DNA of 64,000 nt from an uncultured Prevotella sp. (lineage in GTDB: Bacteria; Bacteroidota; Bacteroidia; Bacteroidales; Bacteroidaceae). The notes beneath the pieces were generated by a model. It made no database searches and had not been told where the DNA came from. It saw only the letters and a program-made list of their open reading frames with translations. The DNA lies in contig CAJOFE010000034.1 of the NCBI GenBank assembly GCA_905233825.1, positions 20,659 through 84,658 of the forward strand. Direction: 5' to 3'. How positions within the stretch are numbered: position 1 is the stretch's first letter; each line of letters starts with the position of its first letter. Of the stretch, positions 8,165 to 17,194 are shown piece after piece. The position numbers and the translations under genes are program-made.

Positions 8165-9112
8165 ATGATTAATCGAGAAATCATCAGAATCAAAATTGTT
8201 CAGTTAACCTACGCGTACTATCAAAACGGTAACAAGAACATTGACACGGCAGAGAAAGAACTGTTCTTCAGCCTTTCCAAGGCATACGACCTGTACAATC
8301 ATCTGCTGGCGCTCATCGTGGCCCTCACCAAGGAATCGCGCCGTCGTTTGGAAGTTCTTCTGGCCAAAGCCCGCCGCGAAGGCACACCCGAGCCGTTGCA
8401 GAAGTTTGCCTTCAACCGTTTTGCCCTGCAGTTAGAGAACAACAAGCAGCTCTGCGAGTTTACGGAGACCCAGAAGCGCACGTGGGCCGACGAGCCCGAG
8501 TTCGTGGGTAAACTGCTGGAACAAATAGAGCAGAGTCAACTCTACACCGACTATATGGCAGGCGAGGATTCCTACGATGCCGACCGCGAGCTTTGGCGCC
8601 GCATCTATCGCACCCTCATCCAGGATAATGAGAATCTCGACCAGCTGTTGGAAGAACAGAGCCTCTACTGGAACGATGACAAGGAGGTGGTCGATTCCTT
8701 CGTACTGAAGACCATCAAGCGTTTCGACGAAAAGAACGGCCCCAGACAGGAGCTGTTGCCCGAATACGACTCGGAAGAGGAAAAAGACTATGCCCGCAAG
8801 CTGTTCCGTGCCGCCATTCTCAATGCCGACGAGTACCAGCGCTACATGAGCGAGCTGTCGATGAACTGGGACTTCAGCCGCTTGGCCTACATGGATGTCA
8901 TCATCATGCAGATTGCCATTGCCGAGATGCTCACCTTCCCCAGCATCCCCATCTCCGTCACCATCAACGAATTTGTAGAACTGGCAAAGGTATATTCCAC
9001 CCCGCGTAGCTTCAGCTACATCAACGGCATGCTCGATGCCATCGCGCGCCTGCTTATCCAGCAAGGTCGCCTGCTCAAGCAGATCGACGCGCCCAAAGCT
9101 CCCGTATCTTAA
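8165..9112 (+). CDS. nusB: transcription antitermination protein NusB, long form
   Basis: NusB pairs with S10 on boxA of rRNA operon leaders. The conserved all-helical NusB fold is in the C-terminal half (AAILNADEYQRYMSELSMNWDFSRLAYMDVIIMQIAIAE, then ISVTINEFVELAKVYSTPRSFSYINGMLDAI). The N-terminal half of about 170 residues is an extra helical, charged region. Total 315 residues against about 140 in Escherichia coli; the extension is usual in Bacteroidales. It heads the run nusB-yajC-ybbR-coaE-DUF5606, all on one strand with short gaps. Confidence 0.92.
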   Translation: MINREIIRIKIVQLTYAYYQNGNKNIDTAEKELFFSLSKAYDLYNHLLALIVALTKESRRRLEVLLAKARREGTPEPLQKFAFNRFALQLENNKQLCEFTETQKRTWADEPEFVGKLLEQIEQSQLYTDYMAGEDSYDADRELWRRIYRTLIQDNENLDQLLEEQSLYWNDDKEVVDSFVLKTIKRFDEKNGPRQELLPEYDSEEEKDYARKLFRAAILNADEYQRYMSELSMNWDFSRLAYMDVIIMQIAIAEMLTFPSIPISVTINEFVELAKVYSTPRSFSYINGMLDAIARLLIQQGRLLKQIDAPKAPVS

Positions 9113-9133
9113 AACCAATTAAACAATAAACAA

Positions 9134-9448
9134 ATGACAAACATCCTATTACAAGCCCAGCAGGGCGGTGGCGGCATGATGATGCTGCTGATGATGGTGG
9201 CCATCTTTGCCATCATGTATTTCTTCATGATTCGTCCGCAGCAGAAGCAGCAGAAGGCGATTCGTAACTTCCAAAACCAGCTGGCCGAAGGCATGGCAGT
9301 AGTCGTGGGCAGCGGCATCTACGGCACCGTGAAGAGCGTTGATCTGGCTCGCAATACCGTCGATGTGAAGATTGCCAAAGACGTGGTTATCACCGTGGCC
9401 AAGAGCGCCGTCTTCCAGGACATGACCAGCATCCCCGCACAGAAGTAG
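9134..9448 (+). CDS. yajC: preprotein translocase accessory subunit YajC
   Basis: A small inner-membrane protein of the SecDF-YajC complex that assists Sec export. After a glycine-rich start there is one hydrophobic segment (MMMLLMMVAIFAIMYFFMI) and then the signature RPQQKQQKA and GMAVVVGSGIYGTVKSVD. The 104 residues match the family. It lies 21 bases after nusB and 16 before the YbbR gene. Confidence 0.95.
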   Translation: MTNILLQAQQGGGGMMMLLMMVAIFAIMYFFMIRPQQKQQKAIRNFQNQLAEGMAVVVGSGIYGTVKSVDLARNTVDVKIAKDVVITVAKSAVFQDMTSIPAQK

Positions 9449-9464
9449 TATCAAAGCGACACCG

Positions 9465-10442
9465 ATGGGCCGTTTTTTCAAAAATATCAGGCGTTTCCTG
9501 TTTGGCTGGGCCAACAGGGAATTCCTGATTTTTCTGTTTTTCTTAGTCATAGCAGGCATCTTCTGGCTTCTGACAACACTCAACGAGAGCTTTGAACAGG
9601 AAGTGAAGATGCCCGTGAGGTTCGTGAATGTACCCAAGAACGTGGTCATCACCAGCGGAGAAGAAGACACCCTTCGCGTCACCGTGCGCGACAAGGGTAT
9701 CAGCCTCATCACCTACCTCTACAACAAAGAACAGCAGCCCATTGACATCGACTTCTACCGCTTCACGCAGAACAACGGCCGAGGCACCGTGCCCACCAGC
9801 GACTTGCTGCGCCTCATCAACGCCAAGCTTCCCGCATCGGCAAAAGCCATTAGCGTCAAGCCCGATACCGAGGTATTCTTCTACAATAACGGAGAGAAGA
9901 AGATTGTGCCCATAGAATTTCAAGGACAGGTAGAGCCCGACATGCTCTATTTCATCTCGCACATCACCTACATTCCCGACAGCGTCACCGTCTTCACCTC
10001 TAAGGACAACTTCAACAACATTGCGAAGGTCGTCACAGAGCCTATTCACCACAAAGGCTTCCGCGACTCACTCATCGTCACGGCCCGCCTGCAGAAGAAG
10101 GAGGGTGTGAAGATAGTGCCCGACAAAGTCACCGTCTGCTTCTACACCGACATGCTCACCGAAGTCAGCATCGACAACGTGCCCATCGTGGGCATCAACA
10201 TGCCCGAGGGAAAGACTCTCCGCACTTTCCCAGCCAAAGTAACCGTGAGCTTCGTCACCGGTATGAAGAACTACCAGACTATGACGCCAAGCGACTTCCT
10301 CATCGTGGCCGATTACAACGAACTGAAAGCCGACTCTACGGCAAAGTGCAACATCTACCTGCGCCGACAGCCTGAGGGCGTCCAGCGTGTCAGGTTAGAG
10401 ACCGACCAAGTCGATTACCTCATAGAAGAACAGCAGCCATGA
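9465..10442 (+). CDS. YbbR-like domain protein
   Basis: An anchored extracytoplasmic protein: a short basic N-terminus, one transmembrane segment (about residues 19-38, REFLIFLFFLVIAGIFWLL), then YbbR-like beta repeats (VTVRDKGISLITYL, VTVCFYTDMLTEVSIDNVPI, KVTVSFVTG). In Firmicutes, CdaR of this superfamily regulates a diadenylate cyclase; here there is no cyclase neighbour, so that role is not implied. It overlaps coaE by 4 bases, so the two are probably translationally coupled. Confidence 0.85.
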   Translation: MGRFFKNIRRFLFGWANREFLIFLFFLVIAGIFWLLTTLNESFEQEVKMPVRFVNVPKNVVITSGEEDTLRVTVRDKGISLITYLYNKEQQPIDIDFYRFTQNNGRGTVPTSDLLRLINAKLPASAKAISVKPDTEVFFYNNGEKKIVPIEFQGQVEPDMLYFISHITYIPDSVTVFTSKDNFNNIAKVVTEPIHHKGFRDSLIVTARLQKKEGVKIVPDKVTVCFYTDMLTEVSIDNVPIVGINMPEGKTLRTFPAKVTVSFVTGMKNYQTMTPSDFLIVADYNELKADSTAKCNIYLRRQPEGVQRVRLETDQVDYLIEEQQP

Positions 10443-10990
10443 AGCGCATTGCCATTACCGGAGGCATCGGCAGCGGCAAGAGCTATGTCTGCCGTCTGCT
10501 TGAACAGCAAGGCATCAAAGTTTATGACTGCGATGCTGCCGCCAAGCGCCTCATCCGTACCTCGCCGGAACTGCGGCGCCAGCTGTCAGATCTTATCGGC
10601 TCACTCAAGAAAGCCGACATCTCCCGTTTCTTGTTGGCCTCTGAGGAGAATGCCCAGGCCATCGACGCCATCGTCCACCCCGCTGTAGCTGATGACTTCC
10701 TACGAAGCGGACTCCAATGGCTGGAAAGCGCCATCCTCTTCCAGTCGGGCTTCGACCGCCGCGTGCCTTTCGATGCCGTCATTGTCGTTACCGCCCCCGA
10801 GGAGGTACGCATCCGTCGCATCATGCTGCGCGACAATATTAGCCGCGAGAAAGCCAGCGAATGGATTGCCCGCCAGTGGCCACAGGAAGACGTTCGCCAA
10901 CGTGCCGACTACGAAATCATCAACGACGGCAAGCAACCCATATCCCCCCAACTCGACCTCTTGCTCAAGTCACTTAACAATAAACTTTAA
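10439..10990 (+). CDS. coaE: dephospho-CoA kinase
   Basis: Phosphorylates dephospho-CoA in the last step of coenzyme A biosynthesis. A P-loop is at the very N-terminus (TGGIGSGKS), followed by the DCDAAAKRL substrate region and the lid segment (RIRRIMLRDNISREKA). At 183 residues it is slightly short for the family (about 200), with the gap after residue 45, but all key motifs are present. Start overlaps the preceding gene (ATGA). Confidence 0.93.
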   Translation: MKRIAITGGIGSGKSYVCRLLEQQGIKVYDCDAAAKRLIRTSPELRRQLSDLIGSLKKADISRFLLASEENAQAIDAIVHPAVADDFLRSGLQWLESAILFQSGFDRRVPFDAVIVVTAPEEVRIRRIMLRDNISREKASEWIARQWPQEDVRQRADYEIINDGKQPISPQLDLLLKSLNNKL

Positions 10991-11011
10991 ACTTCAAAAA
11001 AACAAAATAAT

Positions 11012-11578
11012 ATGAAAAAAACCATTCTATCCATCGCCGGTAAGCCCGGCCTTTACAAGCTCATTTCTCAGGGAAAGAACAACCTCATCGTCGAGGCCCT
11101 CGACGCTACCCACAAGCGCCAGCCCGCCTTCGGTTCCGAGCGCATTACCTCTCTGTCAGACATCGCCATGTTTACAGAAACCGACGACGTGCCCCTCATG
11201 GACGTCCTCGAAAGCCTGAAGACCTTAGAACAGGGCAAGAAGTCGGCCCTCGACCTGAAGAAAGCCTCCGGCGATGACCTGCGCGAGTATTTCGCCAAGG
11301 TGCTCCCCAACTTCGACCGCGAGCGTGTACATACCAGCGACATCAAGAAACTCCTGCAATGGTACAACATCCTCATCGAGAATGGCATTACCGACTTCAA
11401 GGAGGAGGAAGAGGAAGCCCAGCCCACTGAGGCACCTGCCGAGGAGAAACCCGAACCCAAAGTCTCCATGCCCAAGGCCCCGAAAGCCGAGGCCAAGGTA
11501 AGAGAGCCCAAAGCCCCCAAGGCTGACTCCAAAGCCAAGACTACAAAGGTAAAAACCGCGAAACCCAAGGCAAAGTAA
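11012..11578 (+). CDS. DUF5606 domain protein
   Basis: Residues 1-130 match the Bacteroidota-specific DUF5606 family (MKKTILSIAGKPGLYKLI, SDIAMFTETDDVPL, REYFAKVLPNFDRERVHTSDIKKLLQWYN). The fold is uncharacterised. The last 55 residues are an acidic stretch followed by a repetitive KAPKAEAK/KAPKADSK lysine-, alanine- and proline-rich tail, probably disordered and perhaps binding nucleic acid. Last gene of the nusB run; a hairpin follows 40 bases later. Function unknown. Confidence 0.85.
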   Translation: MKKTILSIAGKPGLYKLISQGKNNLIVEALDATHKRQPAFGSERITSLSDIAMFTETDDVPLMDVLESLKTLEQGKKSALDLKKASGDDLREYFAKVLPNFDRERVHTSDIKKLLQWYNILIENGITDFKEEEEEAQPTEAPAEEKPEPKVSMPKAPKAEAKVREPKAPKADSKAKTTKVKTAKPKAK

Positions 11579-11620
11579 TCCCCTAACGGATAGCCTTTAG
11601 TTCCGTAACACCAACGCATC

Positions 11621-11656
11621 AAAAAGCCTCCCCGATGAAGGAAGGCTTTTACTTTT
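11621..11656 (+). terminator. hairpin terminator after DUF5606 gene
   Basis: AAAAGCCTCC pairs with GGAAGGCTTTT across a short loop, with one bulged base, followed by a T-rich stretch. It closes the nusB to DUF5606 transcription unit. Confidence 0.65.
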
Positions 11657-11661
11657 CTTAC

Positions 11662-11760
11662 CGAGCTGCCTCCTTTTTCAAACGAGCGAGCCGCTATTTT
11701 AAAAAAGGAGGGCGCTATTTTCAACGAGCGACGTGCTCTTTTCGTTTTGGAGCGTCCATT
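11662..11760 (-). repeat. 90 bp interspersed repeat (copy 2, reverse)
   Basis: On the minus strand it reads GCTCCAAAACGAAAAGAGCA, then GAAAATAGCG, AAAATAGCGGCTCGCTCG and GGAGGCAGC, matching copies at 3588 and 56585. The remaining gap 11761-11844 holds a GGAAAAGGCACCTTTTCC palindrome and no gene. Confidence 0.8.
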
Positions 11761-11844
11761 ATAAATTTAGAAAAGACATCTATCTGTGCGAAACTGGAAA
11801 AGGTGCCTTTTCCAGTAGTGTTCCAGAAGTACGTTGGCGTGACT

Positions 11845-12225
11845 TTATTCTTTGATGGCTTCCACGTCGTCAAGGAAAGGAGTGGTGATTTCCTCGCCCC
11901 GCTCGATGATGGTCTGGCGGAAGCGCATAGCCACGTTCTTCTTGGCATCGAGGTAGAGGTTGCGCTTCTGGGCCTCATAGTCGCCACCGTCCTTCACGGG
12001 CGTCCACTTTACGGCTTCAAGGACGAGGGTGAGCGAGTCGATGTTGGCCTCGGGCTGCTGCACCTTGGCCTCCAGGTCGTTGAGCAGGATGCTAAGTTCT
12101 TCGTACTGGGTATCAACGGGAGTCTTCACGTCCTCGGCAGTTGCCGTTGGACGCAGGAGGAAATAGCCACCAGCGGCCGCTGCTGCTGCCACCGCTACTC
12201 CACCAAATAATGCTGATTTCTTCAT
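11845..12225 (-). CDS. small membrane-anchored protein of unknown function
   Basis: 126 residues. The N-terminus has one hydrophobic helix rich in alanine (about residues 5-24, ending GGYFLLRP) serving as signal anchor. The rest is a charged, helical domain, probably coiled-coil (YEELSILLNDLEAKVQQ, NVAMRFRQTIIERGEEI). I do not recognise the family. It follows two DUF4230 membrane proteins on the same strand with a 40-base gap, so it may belong to the same envelope unit. Confidence 0.6.
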   Translation of the reverse strand: MKKSALFGGVAVAAAAAAGGYFLLRPTATAEDVKTPVDTQYEELSILLNDLEAKVQQPEANIDSLTLVLEAVKWTPVKDGGDYEAQKRNLYLDAKKNVAMRFRQTIIERGEEITTPFLDDVEAIKE

Positions 12226-12265
12226 AGAGTTTGGGAATAAGAGTTAGGGATTAGAGGGGAAGGTA

Positions 12266-12841
12266 CTATTTAAAAATGGGAATGAGTCCGCATTGCTGCA
12301 CAAAGGCGGTCAAGACTTCATGGGCGTTGACCGTTGCTTTTTGACGGTTGGCAGGAGTGTCGTATTTGCTCTTGACTTTCTGTTCGACAATGCTGATGGC
12401 GTGAGCAGCATCATAGTTTGCCACCTCGACCTCGCAGAGCAGCCGTCCGCCCTGTGCCATCTGCACATAGCGTAATTGTGGCATACGCACCACAACGGTG
12501 TCGGTGCCGGCAATGGGCTCGTAGTGCACGCTATCCATATCGAGGACATAGCTCACCTGCATGCGCATGGTCTGCACGGCCTTGTAGTATTTGCGAGAGA
12601 AAAAGCCCACCTTTTCCACGTTGTCGATGGTATAATCCTCGGTGATGGCGGTAAAGGCATAGAGCTCGCCAATGGGTTTGACGCTCTCAATGACTATCGG
12701 CGTGGGCTGGATGGTGATGTCTTCATCGTCCTGCGCATCGATGCACCGTACCACAAAATAGGCGACAGCCAGCAGACAGGCCACCTTCACCAAAGTGGTG
12801 AGCGGCAAGCGGCTGATGTTGAATGAGGCATCCTTCTTCAT
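12266..12841 (-). CDS. DUF4230 membrane-anchored protein
   Basis: 192 residues with one N-terminal transmembrane helix (about residues 12-28, TLVKVACLLAVAYFVVRC) and a DUF4230 domain (GELYAFTAITEDY, GFFSRKYYKAVQTMRMQVSYVLDM, HEVLTAFVQQCGLIPIFK). I chose the ATG at 12841 rather than one further upstream, because an earlier start would overlap the preceding gene and give a non-hydrophobic extension. Its C-terminal end QQCGLIPIF parallels QQMGLKPVF in the gene just upstream, so the two are tandem paralogues. DUF4230 has no known function. Confidence 0.8.
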   Translation of the reverse strand: MKKDASFNISRLPLTTLVKVACLLAVAYFVVRCIDAQDDEDITIQPTPIVIESVKPIGELYAFTAITEDYTIDNVEKVGFFSRKYYKAVQTMRMQVSYVLDMDSVHYEPIAGTDTVVVRMPQLRYVQMAQGGRLLCEVEVANYDAAHAISIVEQKVKSKYDTPANRQKATVNAHEVLTAFVQQCGLIPIFK

Positions 12842-12848
12842 GGCAGTA

Positions 12849-13481
12849 TCAGTTGGTAAAGACAGGCTTGAGCCCCATCTGCTGGAGCATGGAACGGAAG
12901 ATGGCACGGGTGTTGCCCTGAATCTCGGTGCGGAGACTGTTAAACAGTGTGGAGTCGGCCATCACCTCGTCCACCACCTTGTTCTTGATGGTCTGCATGG
13001 TCTGCTCGCCCACCTCGTCGCGCAGCCATCCGCTCATGGTTACCACTTCGCGGCGATCGGTACGCATCTCCACATGGTAGTCGATGACTTCGGGCTCGGG
13101 CAAGTGTATCCTGACAACGTTGGACGTGTCGATGACGATATCGGCAGCCGTCAGCTTACGCATATCAACGCCATACTTGATGGTCATATCGACAGGCATG
13201 ATACAGGCACGTCGTCCCAAGCGCCAGTTGGCAGGGTTGATGGTGGCCAGACGGGTTTCGGAATCGTAGATGCCCATGCGGCGCAGCGTCACCTCGGTAG
13301 TGGCCAGCTGTGCCTTGCTCTGGAAGAGTCCCAAAACCTCCTGCTTGTCAGGAGTCTTCTGCAGATACTCTTCCACGGGATCGGCCGTCTTGAAGAGCAA
13401 CTGGGCAGCCACGACGACAACTACGCACCCGACCAAGGCCAGGGCGTAGTTGCGTAGTGTTCTTTTGTCCAGACTATTCAC
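12849..13481 (-). CDS. DUF4230 membrane-anchored protein (paralogue)
   Basis: 210 residues with one N-terminal transmembrane helix (YALALVGCVVVVVAAQLLF) and a DUF4230 domain (VEMRTDRREVVTMSGWLRDE). The only available start in this position is a GTG at 13481, which lies inside a TTCACTCTTCACTATTCAC micro-repeat; the micro-repeat may have replaced the original start region. It ends 7 bases before the next DUF4230 gene, so the two are likely one transcript. Confidence 0.78.
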   Translation of the reverse strand: MNSLDKRTLRNYALALVGCVVVVVAAQLLFKTADPVEEYLQKTPDKQEVLGLFQSKAQLATTEVTLRRMGIYDSETRLATINPANWRLGRRACIMPVDMTIKYGVDMRKLTAADIVIDTSNVVRIHLPEPEVIDYHVEMRTDRREVVTMSGWLRDEVGEQTMQTIKNKVVDEVMADSTLFNSLRTEIQGNTRAIFRSMLQQMGLKPVFTN

Positions 13482-13503
13482 TCTTCACTATTCACTTTTC
13501 ATT
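13473..13503. repeat. TTCACTC micro-repeat over a start codon
   Basis: Tandem 7-8 base units (ATTCACT, CTTCACT, ATTCACT) covering the 5' end of the DUF4230 gene and the gap to the phosphoglucomutase gene. Confidence 0.7.
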
Positions 13504-13514
13504 AGCGAAGCGCA

Positions 13515-15260
13515 TCAAAGTCCCAGGCTCTTCTTCAGGGCCTCAATCTTCACTTCGGCCTCTTTGCTGCAACGCTCGTAGTCGGCAGCACCCTTGAAGG
13601 AAGCATCCTTGACCTCGGTGTAGAACTTGATCTTCGGCTCGGTGCCTGAAGGACGCACGGAAACCTTCGTACCATCCTCGCAGAACCACTGGAGCACGTT
13701 CGAGGTGTCAGGCATGTTCAGCTTGGTCACATTACCCTGGGCATCCTTGGCCTCCAGCGTCTTATAGTCTTTCCATAGGCAAACCTTAGAGCCACCCAGC
13801 TCCTGAGGAGGATTGGCGCGGAAGTCGGTCATCATCTGCTTAATCTCATCGGCACCGGTCTTGCCCGGACGTACCACATTGATGGTCACCTCCTTCGAGA
13901 AGCCGTATTCCTTATAGATATTCATGAGCAGGTCGTAGAGCGTCATGCCGTTATCACGGGCCCAGGCTGCAATCTCGCAGATAAGACAGATGGAGGCTGG
14001 TGAATCCTTGTCGCGTACCTTGTCGAACGGCAGGAAGCCGAACGACTCCTCGCCACCGCCTATATACTTCTTCTTGCCCTCGGAGACACGGATCTCGTTG
14101 GCAATCCACTTGAAGCCTGTGTAGCAGTCGCGATATTCCACGCCGTTCTTCTTGGCAATCTCGGCAATGACCTCGGTAGTCACGATGGTCTTCACGAGGA
14201 ACTCGTTGCCCTTCAGCTGGCCGAGCTTCTTCTTGTTGGCGATGATATACCACGAGAACATCATGCAGGTCTGGTTGCCGTTGAGGATCTCCCACTCGCC
14301 TTTCGGGTTGCGGCAGACGATGGCCAAACGGTCGGCATCAGGGTCGGAAGCAATGACGAGGTCGGCATTGAGCTTCGTACCGAGCTTCATGCCTAGGGTC
14401 ATAGCCTCGGCATTCTCAGGATTGGGCGACACGACAGTGGGGAAGTTGCCGTCTATGACCATCTGCTCGGGCACCACGTGGATGTTCTGGAAGCCCCATG
14501 AGCGCAGGGCCATCGGGATAATAACGCGACCCGTGCCGTGCATGGGCGAATAGACGATATTGAGGTCTTTCTGGCGGAGGATGACGTCCTGATCGACCAT
14601 AGCCTCCTTGACGGCCTGGATGTAGTCCCAGTCCATCTCACCACCGATAGGGATGATGAGGTCCTTGTTGCCCTCGAATTTCACATCCTCGATCTTCACC
14701 TTGTTCACTTCGTCGATGATGCCCTTGTCGTGGGGAGCCAGCACCTGAGCACCGTCGTCCCAGTAGGCCTTGTAGCCATTATATTCACGGGGATTATGCG
14801 AAGCGGTGACATTGACACCAGCCTGACACTTCAGCTGACGGATAGCGAACGAGATTTCCGGCGTGGGACGCAGGCTCTCGAAGAGATAGACCTTGATGCC
14901 GTTGGCCGAGAAGATGTCGGCTACGGTCTCGGCAAACATACGTCCGTTGTTACGGCAGTCATGACCTACCACCACAGCACTCTGCTTGCCGGGGAAGGCC
15001 TTGTTGATATAGTTGGCAAAGCCCTGAGTGGCCATACCCACGATATACTTGTTCATGCGGTTGGTGCCAGCACCCATGATGCCACGCAGACCACCTGTGC
15101 CAAATTCCAGGTTCTGATAGAAGGCATCTATCAAAGCTGCCTTGTCAGGATTGTCGAGCATAGCCTGAACTTCCTTACGTGTCTCCTCGTCAAAGGCCGG
15201 AGAAAGCCACTGCTTGGCCAGTGCCTCGCACTGTGCGATAAGCTGAGTGTTATTTTCCAT
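13515..15260 (-). CDS. phosphoglucomutase/phosphomannomutase
   Basis: An alpha-D-phosphohexomutase of 581 residues interconverting hexose 1- and 6-phosphates. Visible motifs: the phosphoserine loop TASHNPREYNGYK (about residue 152), the metal-binding DPDADRL loop (about 309), the sugar-binding GGGEESFG (about 404) and the phosphate-binding RPSGTEPKIK near the C-terminus. Length and motifs fit the PgcA-like group that mostly acts on glucose phosphates. It lies downstream of nqrF on the same strand, 32 bases away; there is no metabolic link apparent. Confidence 0.92.
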   Translation of the reverse strand: MENNTQLIAQCEALAKQWLSPAFDEETRKEVQAMLDNPDKAALIDAFYQNLEFGTGGLRGIMGAGTNRMNKYIVGMATQGFANYINKAFPGKQSAVVVGHDCRNNGRMFAETVADIFSANGIKVYLFESLRPTPEISFAIRQLKCQAGVNVTASHNPREYNGYKAYWDDGAQVLAPHDKGIIDEVNKVKIEDVKFEGNKDLIIPIGGEMDWDYIQAVKEAMVDQDVILRQKDLNIVYSPMHGTGRVIIPMALRSWGFQNIHVVPEQMVIDGNFPTVVSPNPENAEAMTLGMKLGTKLNADLVIASDPDADRLAIVCRNPKGEWEILNGNQTCMMFSWYIIANKKKLGQLKGNEFLVKTIVTTEVIAEIAKKNGVEYRDCYTGFKWIANEIRVSEGKKKYIGGGEESFGFLPFDKVRDKDSPASICLICEIAAWARDNGMTLYDLLMNIYKEYGFSKEVTINVVRPGKTGADEIKQMMTDFRANPPQELGGSKVCLWKDYKTLEAKDAQGNVTKLNMPDTSNVLQWFCEDGTKVSVRPSGTEPKIKFYTEVKDASFKGAADYERCSKEAEVKIEALKKSLGL

Positions 15261-15292
15261 ATTCGTATAATTTTAGGTTTATGATGTTACTA

Positions 15293-16561
15293 TTATCCAC
15301 CGAAGTTATCGTACATGATGCTCTCGGGATCGACACCGAGAGAGTCGAGCATATCGACGACAGCCTTCGACATGGGGCCAGGGCCGCACATGTAGTACTC
15401 GATGTCCTCGGGAGCCTCGTGATCCTTCAGGTAGGTGTTGAACATGACCTGATGGACGAAGCCCGGCGTGTATTTCACACCAGCAGCATCGGCAGCAGGA
15501 TCGGGACGGTCGAGAGCCAAGTGGAAGTGGAAGTTGGGATACTCCTTCTCCAAGCCCAGGAAGTCGTCAAGGTAGAACACCTCATTCAGGGCACGAGCAC
15601 CATAGAAGTAGTGCATCTCACGATCAGTGGTGTGCAGCGTCTTGGTCATGTGCATGATCTGTGCACGCAGCGGAGCCATACCGGCGCCACCGCCTACCCA
15701 TATCATCTCCTTCTTCGAATCGAAGTGGGGATGGAAGTCGCCGAAGGGACCGCTCATGATGACCTTATCGCCGGGTTTCAGCGAGAAGATGTACGACGAT
15801 GCAATACCAGGATTGACCTCCATGAAGCCGCTCTTGTCAGCCTTGAACGGCGGTGTGGCAATACGCACGGTGAGCATGAACACGTCACCCTCAGCCGGAT
15901 AGTTGGCCATTGAGTAGGCACGGATGGTGGGCTCGGGGTTCTTACACTTCAGCGGGAAGAGTCCGAACTTCTCCCAGCTGGGCAGATACTCATCACCTAT
16001 GAGGCTCTTGTCGAAGTCCTTGTCGTAATCTATGCAGTCGAACTGAGGAATCTTGATCTGAGCGTAGGAGCCAGGCAGGAAGTCCATGTGCTCACCAGCG
16101 GGCAGCTGCACCTTGAACTCCTTGATGAACGTAGCCACATTCTTGTTGGAGATGACGGTGCACTCGTACTCCTTGACACCGAGGATACTCTCATTGACAT
16201 GTATCTTCAGGTCGCCCTTCACCTTGCATTGACAGCCCAGGCGCCAGTGATCCTTGATCTGCTTGCGGGTGAAGTGGGGTTTTTCAGAGTCGAGGATTTC
16301 TCCCCCACCCTCCAGGACCTGCACCTTGCATTGTCCGCAGGAGGCCTTACCACCACAGGCAGAAGGCAGGAAGATGCCGTTCTCGTTGAGCGTTGCCATC
16401 AGGTTATTGCCCTGAGCCACGGAAATGGTGCGGTCACCATTAATCTCAATATTCACGTTGCCCGAGGGAGAAAGGTACTTCTTGGCCACGAGCAGGACGA
16501 TGACAATGGCAATGATTGTCACTAGAAACACTAATATACTGTATAATATAAACTGTGCCAT
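15293..16561 (-). CDS. nqrF: Na+-translocating NADH:quinone reductase subunit F
   Basis: The NADH-oxidising entry subunit of the sodium pump. It has one N-terminal membrane helix (residues 3-26), a 2Fe-2S ferredoxin domain with [10 protein letters not shown] and a later cysteine, an FAD-binding domain (RAYSMANYP) and an NAD-binding domain ([23 protein letters not shown]). The 422 residues match the family. Last of the six nqr genes, 6 bases after nqrE. Confidence 0.97.
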   Translation of the reverse strand: MAQFILYSILVFLVTIIAIVIVLLVAKKYLSPSGNVNIEINGDRTISVAQGNNLMATLNENGIFLPSACGGKASCGQCKVQVLEGGGEILDSEKPHFTRKQIKDHWRLGCQCKVKGDLKIHVNESILGVKEYECTVISNKNVATFIKEFKVQLPAGEHMDFLPGSYAQIKIPQFDCIDYDKDFDKSLIGDEYLPSWEKFGLFPLKCKNPEPTIRAYSMANYPAEGDVFMLTVRIATPPFKADKSGFMEVNPGIASSYIFSLKPGDKVIMSGPFGDFHPHFDSKKEMIWVGGGAGMAPLRAQIMHMTKTLHTTDREMHYFYGARALNEVFYLDDFLGLEKEYPNFHFHLALDRPDPAADAAGVKYTPGFVHQVMFNTYLKDHEAPEDIEYYMCGPGPMSKAVVDMLDSLGVDPESIMYDNFGG

Positions 16562-16567
16562 AATCCT

Positions 16568-17191
16568 TTAGATGTTTAAGCCCGAGAAGCACATCATGGC
16601 CATAGCCATGAGTCCCACGGTGATGAATGTAATACCCAGTCCCTGGAGCGGCTTCGGCACGTCGCAGTACTGCATCTTCTCACGGATAGCCCCCAACGAG
16701 ACGATGGCCAGCGTCCAACCGATACCCGAGCCGACGGCATAGACCATCGCATCCCATACGCTGGTGATGGCTTGCGTGTTGGTGGGCTCCATGAGGATGC
16801 GCTGCTGCATGAAGAGCGAGGCACCCATGATGGCACAGTTCACGGCGATGAGCGGCAGGAAGATGCCCAGAGCTGCATAGAGCGAGGGACTGTACTTCTC
16901 GACCACCATCTCCACCAACTGCACGATACCGGCAATGACGGCGATGAAGAGGATAAAGCTGAGGTAGCTCAGGTCCATACCGAAAATGCCATCGGCACCG
17001 AGCACCTTGGTCTGCAACAGATAGTTGACGGGCACGGTGACGAAGAGCACAAACGTCACGGCCAGTCCCAGTCCTAATGATGTCTTCACCGTCTTCGACA
17101 CGGCTAAGTAAGAGCACATGCCGAGGAAGAAGGCAAATATCATGTTATCGACGAAAATCGATCTGAAGAATAGACTTATTGCATGTTCCAT
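16568..17191 (-). CDS. nqrE: Na+-NQR subunit E
   Basis: A polytopic membrane subunit of 207 residues with about six helices. The N-terminal segment FVDNMIFAFFLGMCSYLAVS and the later NCAIMGASLF carry the cysteines that, with NqrD, hold an iron centre within the membrane. It is the homologue of RnfA/NqrE and is 3 bases from nqrD. Confidence 0.96.
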   Translation of the reverse strand: MEHAISLFFRSIFVDNMIFAFFLGMCSYLAVSKTVKTSLGLGLAVTFVLFVTVPVNYLLQTKVLGADGIFGMDLSYLSFILFIAVIAGIVQLVEMVVEKYSPSLYAALGIFLPLIAVNCAIMGASLFMQQRILMEPTNTQAITSVWDAMVYAVGSGIGWTLAIVSLGAIREKMQYCDVPKPLQGLGITFITVGLMAMAMMCFSGLNI

Positions 17192-17194
17192 AAC

